A stretch of 64,000 nt of DNA from Myxococcales bacterium (lineage in GTDB: Bacteria > Myxococcota_A > Bradymonadia > UBA7976 > UBA1532), in the NCBI GenBank assembly GCA_020633465.1, contig JACKDN010000003.1, positions 434,001 to 498,000 on the forward strand, given 5' to 3'. Shown here piece by piece: positions 56,584 through 64,000 of the stretch (within the stretch, counting starts at the first letter, position 1; each line of letters starts with the position of its first letter). The notes below the pieces were generated by a model that worked only from the letters and a program-made list of their open reading frames with translations, ran no database searches and was not told the origin of the DNA. The translations under genes and the position numbers were made by a program.

Positions 56584-57276
56584 ATGCGCGCCCGCGACGT
56601 CCTGACCCCCCTCGCCCTCCTCGCCTCGCTGACCGCCTGTGAGCAGGTCAGCTCGCTCGACGTCCCCACCGCCTCCATGCACGCCGACATCGAAGTGTCG
56701 ACGCGGGGGCGCGGCGAGACCCGCGTCACCGCCGAGCTGAGAACCGGCGCCCTCACCTGGGTGGACCTGCACCCGGACGATCGGCTGATCGCCTACGCCG
56801 CCGGCGAGGCGCGGGCGCTGGCCCCCATCGCCACCGCCTTCGACGACCAACGCTACACCGCCGTGCTGCCGGTGGACTTCGACGACGCCCCGGTCACCGT
56901 CGAGCTGCGCCGGCGCGACTGGCCGGGCGCGCCCGACTCGGTGGCCTGGCTGCCCCCGCGCTTCCGCCTGTACGCCGACCGCCACGAGCCCTCGCTGGCC
57001 TACGACGGCCTCTACTTCGAGTGGGACTTCCCCGCCGACGAGCCGATGCACGTGTCGATCGAGGGCCCCTGCGTGCGCGACTGGTCGACCACGATGACCC
57101 TCGATCCGGGCGTCCTGTTCGTGCCGCCGGGCGCGCTGGCCAGCCGCTGGGCCGACGGCTGCGATCTGGACGTGCGCTTCGAGCGCGTGCGCCGCGGGGA
57201 TCTGGATCCCGCCTTCGGCGAGGGCACGATCGTGGCGCGGCAGGTGCGCGAGGTGGTGGTGCGCGTCCTGCCCTGA
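56584..57276 (+). CDS. Lipoprotein of unknown function
   Basis: 230 aa. Lipoprotein signal MRARDVLTPLALLASLTAC (Cys19). The mature part is beta-rich: HADIEVSTRGRGETRVTAEL, LTWVDLHPDDRLIAYA, FDDQRYTAVLPVDFDDAPVTVELRR, FYFEWDFPADEPMHVSIEGPCVRDW (split), suggesting an immunoglobulin-like fold with one disulfide (VRDW-region Cys and GCDLD). No family recognised. Third gene of the receptor operon, 54 bases after the GGMGG lipoprotein, and convergent with the TM/TPR gene 6 bases on. Confidence 0.7.
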   Translation: MRARDVLTPLALLASLTACEQVSSLDVPTASMHADIEVSTRGRGETRVTAELRTGALTWVDLHPDDRLIAYAAGEARALAPIATAFDDQRYTAVLPVDFDDAPVTVELRRRDWPGAPDSVAWLPPRFRLYADRHEPSLAYDGLYFEWDFPADEPMHVSIEGPCVRDWSTTMTLDPGVLFVPPGALASRWADGCDLDVRFERVRRGDLDPAFGEGTIVARQVREVVVRVLP

Positions 57277-57282
57277 AGCCGG

Positions 57283-57960
57283 TCAGGGGGTCGCGTCGCC
57301 CGGCGCGGCGTCCGGCCGCGGCCGCGGCCGCCCCTGGGTGCGCTTGGCGTTGGCCTCGACCAGCAGCTGATAGGCCTCGGCGTTCTTCGGATCCAGCCGC
57401 ACGATCTCGTGCATGATCTCCTCGCACTCCGCGAACAGGCCGCGCCCGCAGGCCATGCGCCCCTTGCGCATCAGCTCGGGGATGGGCAGCGCGGTGCGGA
57501 TGGGCGGCCGGGCGCGCGCGGCGTCGGGCGCCCCGGCGTCCTCGACGGCGGCGTCGGCGGCGTCCGGCGCGTCCGCGGTCATCGCGGCGGGCGCCGGGGG
57601 GGGCGCCGCCGGCGGGCGCAGCCGCGTCCACAGCACGTAGCCCGCGACCACGCCCACGACGACGGCCACGTTGACCATCAGCTGAGCGTTGAGCGCCGCG
57701 GGCCGCGCCCGCGGATCGGGGGCCGGCCGCTCGCCCGCCGCGATCCGGGCGGCGCCGCGCCAGGCGTCCACGACGCCCCACACCCAGGGCAGGATCAGCA
57801 CGGCGGTCAGCGCGAACCACAGCCCGCGCTCGCGCTCGCCGTTGTAGGCCTGGCCCATGCCGGGCAGCACCAGCCCCAGCAGCGCCGCGGTGCCCGGGCG
57901 GTGCGGCGCGGCGGGGATGCCCGACGGGGGCGGGTTCGTGCGGCGCGGCGGCGCGATCAT
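57283..57960 (-). CDS. Membrane protein with TM2-like start and C-terminal TPR
   Basis: 225 aa. After a Pro-rich N-terminus comes LLGLVLPGMGQAYNGERERGLWFALTAVLILPWVWG (split here into LVLPGMGQAYNG and two helices), a TM2/DUF5683-type hairpin. A third helix follows (MVNVAVVVGVVAGYVLWTRL), then an Asp-Ala-rich linker and a small TPR-like domain (GLFAECEEIMHEIVRLDPKNAEAYQLLVEA). The start overlaps the stop of the repeat protein upstream (ATGA), so the two are coupled. Likely an inner-membrane platform with a periplasmic or cytosolic TPR arm; function unknown. Confidence 0.65.
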   Translation of the reverse strand: MIAPPRRTNPPPSGIPAAPHRPGTAALLGLVLPGMGQAYNGERERGLWFALTAVLILPWVWGVVDAWRGAARIAAGERPAPDPRARPAALNAQLMVNVAVVVGVVAGYVLWTRLRPPAAPPPAPAAMTADAPDAADAAVEDAGAPDAARARPPIRTALPIPELMRKGRMACGRGLFAECEEIMHEIVRLDPKNAEAYQLLVEANAKRTQGRPRPRPDAAPGDATP

Positions 57961-59767
57961 CGCCTGGCTGCCGTCGGCCCGCGTGATGCGGAAGGCGCCG
58001 CTGGGCGAGTGGGCGCTGGGCGAGTGGGCGCGGCAGGCGGCGGGCCGGGGGCGGTGGGGCCAGGCGCGCGGGCGCTCGGCGCCTGGGCGGTGGCGGCGCC
58101 GCCGGGGCGCGCGGGCGGGGCGGTGGGCGCGTCGGGCGCGGCCTGGCGGTGCTCGGGCAGCCGGTACACCCCGGCGCGCGCGGGCGCCTCGATCGACAGC
58201 TCGGGCAGGCCGTCCACGCCGCCGAGCTCCATCTCCTGGGTCAGCGGCCCCAGCTCGGCCGGCGTCGGCATCGAGCCGGTCTCGGTCGGCAGCGGGGCGG
58301 GCGCCTCCAGCTTGAAGATCAGCGGGCCGGCGGGCGCGCTGCCGAACCCGCCCGTCTGCAGCGCGGCGCTGAAGCGCTGCCGCACGAACTCGCGCGTGTC
58401 GGCGTCGGGCGCGGCCGGGGCGCCGGTGACGAAGGGCGCCGGCCGCGTGATGGGCACGCCCGGGTGGGGGATGGTGGGCCGCCGGCGTCGGGGGCGGGGG
58501 GCGTCCGCCGGCCGGGCGTCGGGCCCCGTGGGCAGGGGGCCCGTCGGCGCCTCGAGGTTCACGCGCTCGAAGGGGCGCGTCGCGTCGCCCATCTGCTCGA
58601 GCGGCACCGTCGGCAGGTCGTCCCCGGCGCGCAGCGGGCGCGTGGGCGCCTCGCCGTCGACGTCGGCCGGGCCGGGCAGATCGCCGGCGCGCAGCCGGCG
58701 CGTGGCGGCGGTGCCGTCGACGTCGGCCGGGCCGGGCAGATCGCCGGGGCCGAGGCGGCGCGTGGCGGCGGTGCCGTCGACGTCGGCCGGGCCGGGCAGA
58801 TCACCGGGGCCGAGGCGGCGCGTGGCGGCGGCGCCGTCGATCTCGGCCGGGCCGGGCAGCGCGCCCGGGCGCAGCGGGCGCGTGGCCGGGGCCTCGGCCG
58901 CCGGCACGTCGACCCGGGCCGCAGCCGTTGCGTGGCGTCGCCGATGTTGCTCAGGCGCCCGGTCAGCGCGCGGACGTCCAGGCGCTGGGTCGGGGCGTCG
59001 CCCTCCGAGGGCGGCGGCAGCGCGGGCTCGGGCGTCAGGGCCCCGATCGACGCGGTGACCGGGCCCGCCGAGCGGCCCGGCAGCGGGGGCAGGCTCGGGG
59101 GCGCGGGGGCCGGTGAGAGCACCCGCGGCGGCGCCTCGCCGGGCGGCGCGACGCCCAGGGGCGGGCTCTCCGGGGGCGGGCTCTCGCCCAGCAGGGCCGC
59201 GCGCAGCGCCCGCGCGTCGAAGGGCCGGGTGCCGTCGGCCGGCGCGTCGTCCGCGCCCGCCAGACCGGCGGCGATGGCGCGGGCGTCCAGCGGGCGCGTC
59301 GCCGTGGGACCGGCCTCGGACACCGGGGGGCTGCCCAGCGAGGGCCGCGGCAGGCCGAAGGACGTGCGGGTGGGCCCCTGGGGGATGGGCGTCTCGAGCG
59401 GGCTGGTGGCCCGGCGATCGCCCTCGGGCAGGCGCTCGCGCGGCTTGGTCACCACGCGGCGCCAGCCGGGGGCCACGGGCTCGGGGCCGGCCTCGGCGCC
59501 GAAGAGGGGGCGGGTGGCGTCGTCGCTGGGCGCCACCACCTCGGCCGTGGCGCCGAGGTTCTCGAAGACGCCGACGAGCTGCTCGGCCTCGGCCAGGCTG
59601 ACGTCCTGCGCGACGACCACCGGACCGCGCGCCAGCGCCGCCTCGAGGGCGTCGGCGTCCTGCCCGATGATCGGCGCGATCATCAACGACAGCTCGGCGG
59701 CGCCCTCTGCGCCGGCGTCGGCCGGCTGGCGGATGCGGACTGCGAAGCGGTCGGGCTCGGACGTCAT
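57957..59767 (-). CDS. Thr-Arg (TRPL/TRRL) repeat protein, frameshifted
   Basis: Two overlapping frames (58559-59797 and 57957-58907) join at about 58910-58925 by one base shift into one gene of about 600 residues; ATG chosen at 59767. N-terminus (MTSEPDRFAVRIRQ..., SLAEAEQLVGVFENLGATAEVV) is a small alpha/beta domain, possibly ribosomal-L7/L12-C-terminal-like. Then some ten copies of a short motif: DDATRPLFG, TATRPLDAR, DGTRPFDAR, APTQRLDVR, DATQRLRPG, PATRPLRPG, AATRRLGPG, APTRPLRAG, DATRPFERV. The tail is Pro/Ala-rich (APGPTAPGPPPAAP). These Thr sites followed by Arg look like kinase/FHA recognition sites. It is coupled to the TM/TPR gene. Confidence 0.6.
58621..58909. repeat. 60-bp tandem repeat within the TRPL repeat gene
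   Basis: Four full and one partial copy of a 60-base unit (consensus segments GCGCGTGGCGGCG and GTCGACGTCGGCCGGGCC) encode 20-residue peptides of the type TRRLGPGDLPGPADVDG. Copies 2-3 are nearly identical. The frameshift lies at the 5' (gene-wise) edge of the array. Confidence 0.9.
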
Positions 59768-59839
59768 GGTGCCTTCGGGACTGCGTACGGCCGCCATTTC
59801 ACCGCACCCGCCGCCGCGGCGCCAGAACAGACGCGGGGA

Positions 59840-61033
<1,194 letters not shown>

Positions 61034-61139
61034 GGCATAACTCCCTGTCCGGTGTGGCTTTCCCGCGTATTCTACTCACGGGTCGTCTCAGCATTCCAGC
61101 CGCCGCGCGGGGGGGCGCGCGCCGCGTGGGTCGGCGGCC

Positions 61140-61167
61140 TTCAACTGCGCGGTCGACGCGGTATACT
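61140..61167 (+). promoter_or_regulatory. Putative promoter of the ArsA-pair operon
   Basis: TTCAAC (61140-61145), 16 bases, then TATACT (61162-61167, five of six consensus bases). A start near 61174 would leave about 27 bases before the GTG at 61201. In the 167-base divergent gap. Confidence 0.5.
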
Positions 61168-61200
61168 GCGCAGCCTGTCCACGACCCTCAGGCGGCCCGG

Positions 61201-62118
61201 GTGCACTTCCTCGAACGGCGCATCGTGCTCATCACCGGCAAAGGCGGCGTCGGCCGGACGACGGTGTCGGCCGCGCTGGCCCGGGCCGCGTCGGCCACGG
61301 GCAAGCGCGTGCTGCTCACCGAGCTGGGCGATCCCGAGGGCGGCTACTCGGCCATCGGGCGGCGCTTCGGCCGCGAGCACGTCGCGCCCGAGCCGGTGGT
61401 CGTCGCGCCGAACCTGCGGCTGAACCACCTGTGGGCGCGCACCGGGCACGAGCTGTTCTTGGGCAACGCGCTGCCCGGCGCGCTGGTGCGGGCGGCCGTG
61501 CGGTCGAAGGCGGTCGACAAGTTCCTCACCGCCGCGCCCTCGTTCCACGAGATGGGCATCTTCTACCACCTGCTGACGCTGCTGAAGGCCACCCGCAAGG
61601 ACGGCGCGCCCGAGCACGAGCTGATCATCATCGACATGCCCGCCACCGGGCACACGCTGGCGCTGACCAGCCTGCCCGACATCCTGCTGCGCCTGATCCC
61701 GGGCGGGCCGATCGCGCGGGCGATGCGCGAGGGGCAGGGCTTCCTGAACGATCCGCGGCTGGGCGAGGCGTGGGTGGTGACGCTGCCCGAGCAGCTGCCG
61801 GTGACCGAGGCCATCGAGCTGCTCGAGGGCCTGCGCGAGACGCGGATGGCGGCGGGGGGCGTCGTGCTCAACCGCTACCCGGCCGATCCCTTCACGCCCC
61901 ACGAGCGCGAGGCGATGGCCGAGGTGCTGCGGTCGACGCCGATGCACGGGCAGCTGGAGTTCGAGCGCATCGGCGCCGCGCAGCACGCCGCGCAGCGCCT
62001 GCTGGGCGCGGTGCACGTGCCGGTCATCACGCTGCCCGAGGTGTACGCGGCGGACGATCCCGATCCGGTGCCCACGCTGACCGACGTGCTGGCGCGGGCG
62101 ATGAGGGGGACGCCGTGA
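61201..62118 (+). CDS. ArsA/Get3-like ATPase, subunit 1 (P-loop Lys replaced by Arg)
   Basis: 305 aa from a GTG at 61201. Deviant Walker A reads GKGGVGRTT (13-21): the signature Lys14 is kept but the P-loop Lys is Arg19. Later motifs: DPEGGYSAIGRRFG, LIIIDMPATGHTLALTSLPD (the ArsA DTAPTGHT signature, altered) and VVLNRYPADPF. No membrane segment and no Cys cluster for arsenite. In Get3/ArsA dimers the signature Lys reaches into the partner's ATP site. The next gene has the opposite loss, so the two probably make an obligate heterodimer. Role may be membrane-protein targeting or another envelope process, not arsenic export. Confidence 0.88.
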   Translation: MHFLERRIVLITGKGGVGRTTVSAALARAASATGKRVLLTELGDPEGGYSAIGRRFGREHVAPEPVVVAPNLRLNHLWARTGHELFLGNALPGALVRAAVRSKAVDKFLTAAPSFHEMGIFYHLLTLLKATRKDGAPEHELIIIDMPATGHTLALTSLPDILLRLIPGGPIARAMREGQGFLNDPRLGEAWVVTLPEQLPVTEAIELLEGLRETRMAAGGVVLNRYPADPFTPHEREAMAEVLRSTPMHGQLEFERIGAAQHAAQRLLGAVHVPVITLPEVYAADDPDPVPTLTDVLARAMRGTP

Positions 62119-63248
62119 GCCCGGCCTTCGACTCGCCGATCGCCGAGCTGCTGCGGACGCAGCGGGTGGTGGTGTGCTGCGGCGCCGGCGGCGTCGGCAA
62201 GACCACCGTCTCGGCGTCGCTGGCCATCGGCGCGGCGCGCATGGGGCGCCGGGTGCTGGTGGTGACCATCGATCCCAGCCGGCGGCTGGCCGAGACGCTG
62301 GGCGTGTCGCGCAACCCGACCGAGCCCGTGCCGCTGCCCGTCGAGCGCCAGCGCCTGGCCGGCATCGAGGCCCCGGGCTCGTTGTCGGCCTGGATGCTCG
62401 ATCCGCAGCTGGTGAGCGACAACGTCGTGCGGGGCTTCTCGAAGTCGCCCGAGGACGCCCGCAAGCTGCTCGACAACCCGATCTACAAGAACGTGACGGC
62501 GATGATCGCCGGCATGCAGGAGTACACGGCGGTCGAGGCGCTGTACCAGTTCGTGCTCGACGACACCTACGATCTCGTCGTGCTCGACACGCCGCCCTCG
62601 CGCAACGCGCTGCGCTTCCTCGAGGCGCCCAGCCGCGCGGGGGCCTTCCTCGACCGGCGGGTGTTCAACCTGTTCCTGCCCGGCGAGGGCGGCGCCATCC
62701 GGCGCATGGCGCAGCGGCTGCTCGAGCGGGTGATGGACACCGCCTTCGGGGCCGACACGCGCAAGGAGCTGCAGCAGTTCTTCGAGCTGTTCGGCAACCT
62801 GCTGGGGCACCTGAACCACAACCAGGCCGAGATGCGGGCCTTCTTCGCGCGGCCCGACGTGGGCTTCCTGCTGGTGACGTCGCCGACGCAGGAGGCGCTG
62901 ACCGAGGCGCGGTACTTCGAGGGCAAGACGCGCGACGAGCTGGGCCTGAACCTGCTGGGCTACGTGCTGAACCGCAGCCTGGCGTGGGCGCGGCACCGGC
63001 CCTTCCCGCGCGACGAGCTGCTGCCGGCCGACGCGCCGGCGGTGGCGCGCGAGGCGCTCGAGAAGCTGCGCCGGCTGGCCGGCACCGAAGAGGCCCTGGT
63101 GGCCCAGCACACCGCGCTGGCGGCGGATCTGCGCCAGCGCGCGGGCGGGGCGGGGGTCGCGTGGATCCTGCCCGGCCTGCCCGAGGGGGCGTCCGAGATG
63201 GACGCCCTGCTCACCTTGTCGAACGCGCTGCTGACGAAGGACGCATGA
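62115..63248 (+). CDS. ArsA/Get3-like ATPase, subunit 2 (signature Lys replaced by Ala)
   Basis: 377 aa from a GTG at 62115 that overlaps the subunit 1 stop (GTGA). Walker A reads GAGGVGKTT (23-31): P-loop Lys29 is kept but the signature Lys position is Ala24. Other motifs: VTIDPSRRLAETLG, LVVLDTPPSRNALRFLEAP (typical of one branch of bacterial Get3-like proteins, such as the Rv3679/Rv3680 pair of mycobacteria, from memory), LVTSPTQEALTEARYFE and LNRSLAW. Hydrophobic residues around RRVFNLFLPGEGG may form the substrate-binding helices. Cytosolic. Confidence 0.9.
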   Translation: MSPAFDSPIAELLRTQRVVVCCGAGGVGKTTVSASLAIGAARMGRRVLVVTIDPSRRLAETLGVSRNPTEPVPLPVERQRLAGIEAPGSLSAWMLDPQLVSDNVVRGFSKSPEDARKLLDNPIYKNVTAMIAGMQEYTAVEALYQFVLDDTYDLVVLDTPPSRNALRFLEAPSRAGAFLDRRVFNLFLPGEGGAIRRMAQRLLERVMDTAFGADTRKELQQFFELFGNLLGHLNHNQAEMRAFFARPDVGFLLVTSPTQEALTEARYFEGKTRDELGLNLLGYVLNRSLAWARHRPFPRDELLPADAPAVAREALEKLRRLAGTEEALVAQHTALAADLRQRAGGAGVAWILPGLPEGASEMDALLTLSNALLTKDA

Positions 63249-63883
63249 TGCCCCGGAACACCGCCCGTACGCCCTGGACGATCTTCGGGGCGGCGGCCCT
63301 GGCCCTGTGCTGCGTCGTCGGCTGCTCGTCGAAGTCGGCGGGGGGCGAGGCGCCGCAGGCCGAGAAGAAGCCGGTGCCGCGCGACGCCGCGGCCACGCCG
63401 CCCGACGCCGCCGCCAAGGTGGCGAAGGCGGCCGAGGGGCAGGGCGGCATGTCGACCCCCAAGCGCGCGGCCGGTGGGCACGGCGGGGCGAAGGAAGACA
63501 TCAAGTGGGCGGGTCCGGTGGCCTTCACCACCTGGGAGGCGGGGCTGGCGAAGGCCAAGGCCGAGAACAAGCCGATCATGCTGGTGGTGTACGCCGACTG
63601 GTGCCCGCGCTGCCGCGAGCTGGCGCCCGCGCTGCAGACCGCCGAGGTGGCCGCGCTGGCCGACAAGGTGGTCATGGTGAAGCAGGACTCGGACGAGCGC
63701 CCGGCCTGGCTGGCCCCCATCACCCAACAGTACGGCGGGTACGTGCCGCGCGTCTTCCTGATGAAGCCCGACGGGACGGTGCGCGAAGAGCTGAACAGCG
63801 GCCACCCGCGGTATCCCTACTTCTACACGCCGCGCAACGTGGACGCGCTGGTGAAGCACCTGAAGACGCTGGCGGGCAGCTGA
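63245..63883 (+). CDS. Thioredoxin-fold lipoprotein
   Basis: 212 aa. The ATG at 63245 overlaps the ATPase stop (ATGA); ATG at 63248 is equally possible. Lipoprotein signal ALALCCVVGC (Cys27), then a Lys/Asp/Ala linker. The thioredoxin-like domain (90-212) has YADWCPRCREL with redox Cys120 and Cys123; the CPRC active site replaces the usual CGPC. YVPRVFLMKPDG contains the expected cis-Pro. It resembles DsbD-gamma/thioredoxin-7 proteins. It likely reduces disulfides in envelope proteins. It is the third gene of the ArsA-pair operon. Confidence 0.87.
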   Translation: MMPRNTARTPWTIFGAAALALCCVVGCSSKSAGGEAPQAEKKPVPRDAAATPPDAAAKVAKAAEGQGGMSTPKRAAGGHGGAKEDIKWAGPVAFTTWEAGLAKAKAENKPIMLVVYADWCPRCRELAPALQTAEVAALADKVVMVKQDSDERPAWLAPITQQYGGYVPRVFLMKPDGTVREELNSGHPRYPYFYTPRNVDALVKHLKTLAGS

Positions 63884-64000
63884 TGGCCATTCGCGATCGG
63901 AGCGGCACGGTCTACGTCTGCGTCGACCTCGAGGCCAGCGGGCCGGTGCCGGGGCTGTACAACATGGTGTCGGTGGGCGGGGTCGAGGTGCGGCTGCAGG
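63883..64000 (+). CDS. Exonuclease-like protein (DEDD superfamily), partial
   Basis: 39 residues before the window ends. The ATG shares one base with the preceding stop (TGATG). The opening strand VYVCVDLEASGPVPGLYNM places Asp and Glu as in motif I (DxE) of RNase T/DnaQ-type 3'-5' exonucleases, and the VSVGGVEVR strand fits. The product lacks a signal peptide. The rest is outside the window, so the nucleic acid target cannot be told. Confidence 0.55.
   Translation, partial: MAIRDRSGTVYVCVDLEASGPVPGLYNMVSVGGVEVRLQ

Noticed and set aside
58621..58909. CRISPR or satellite-like non-coding repeat
   Set aside because: The 60-bp units have no unique spacers and encode in-frame 20-residue peptides within a gene.
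61201..63248. Arsenite efflux ATPase (arsA) operon
   Set aside because: No arsB/arsR/arsD genes are nearby, there is no arsenite-binding Cys trio, and the P-loop substitutions differ from ArsA proper.

Overview
The window is very GC-rich and densely coded on both strands. It carries no rRNA, tRNA, phage, transposase or CRISPR. The gene content points to a chromosomal segment of a member of the Myxococcota (formerly Deltaproteobacteria). Signs of this are Ser/Thr kinases fused to sulfatase-modifying-factor-type domains, PEGA/TPR proteins, many lipoproteins with Asp-Ala-Ala-Pro linkers, a GGMGG-type lipoprotein, a TonB receptor and a complete Na+-translocating NADH:quinone reductase. The assignment to phylum is inference from gene content. 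LAYOUT: 128-4557 (+) holds a DUF2914 protein, a lipoprotein with an internal pilin-like helix, an unknown protein and astA. 4547-11784 (-) is the full nqrABCDEF-apbE-nqrM operon. 11899-14139 (-) is a membrane-anchored helical-barrel protein, divergent from an OsmC-like gene. 14691-21763 (+) is a signalling block of two kinase/FGE-like fusions and a PEGA/TPR protein. 21744-26804 holds a class-I glutamine-amidotransferase-like hydrolase, a secreted metallophosphoesterase, a lipoprotein with a nucleotidyltransferase-like signature and a frameshifted glycine-rich lipoprotein. 26826-29655 has a cyclic-nucleotide-binding-type protein divergent from a three-gene membrane cassette. || 29667-33835 (-) has fdhD, two TPR genes (one a glycosyltransferase) and a PP2C phosphatase. 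33930-38624 (-) is the conserved prkA-yeaH-spoVR stress operon, divergent from a five-S1-domain RNA-binding protein. 40239-40423 is an inverted pair of heptanucleotide arrays. 40462-43609 (+) is a lipoprotein ApbE plus an NhaC-type antiporter. 43618-44922 (-) is poly(A) polymerase. 45109-49299 (+) is ssb, a tiny lipoprotein ORF, an AAA/STAND-type ATPase and a TPR protein. 49374-52589 (-) is plsC, a 2Fe-2S ferredoxin and a fused aconitase-superfamily hydro-lyase. 52781-57276 (+) is a TonB receptor with two lipoproteins. 57283-59767 (-) is a TM/TPR protein with a Thr-Arg repeat protein. 59840-64000 has a diiron AurF-like protein divergent from a paired ArsA/Get3-like ATPase operon with a thioredoxin lipoprotein and the start of an exonuclease-like gene. 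|| HOW IT WORKS TOGETHER: the Na+ NQR operon brings its own flavin transferase and iron-maturation factor, and an NhaC antiporter is encoded elsewhere in the window; together they suggest sodium-linked energetics. Kinases, PP2C, PrkA and a possible phospho-acceptor repeat protein suggest extensive Ser/Thr phospho-signalling. The observations most worth following are the paired ArsA ATPases with complementary P-loop lysine losses, the ssb/AAA/TPR cluster with an SSB-type acidic tip on a separate overlapping ORF, a kinase that lost its catalytic-loop Asn, and a nucleotidyltransferase-like signature in a lipoprotein co-translated with a phosphoesterase. Several genes (SSB, kinase 2, Gly-rich lipoprotein, Thr-Arg repeat protein) carry apparent frameshifts in GC-rich low-complexity tracts. 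Assembly error is the simplest explanation for these.
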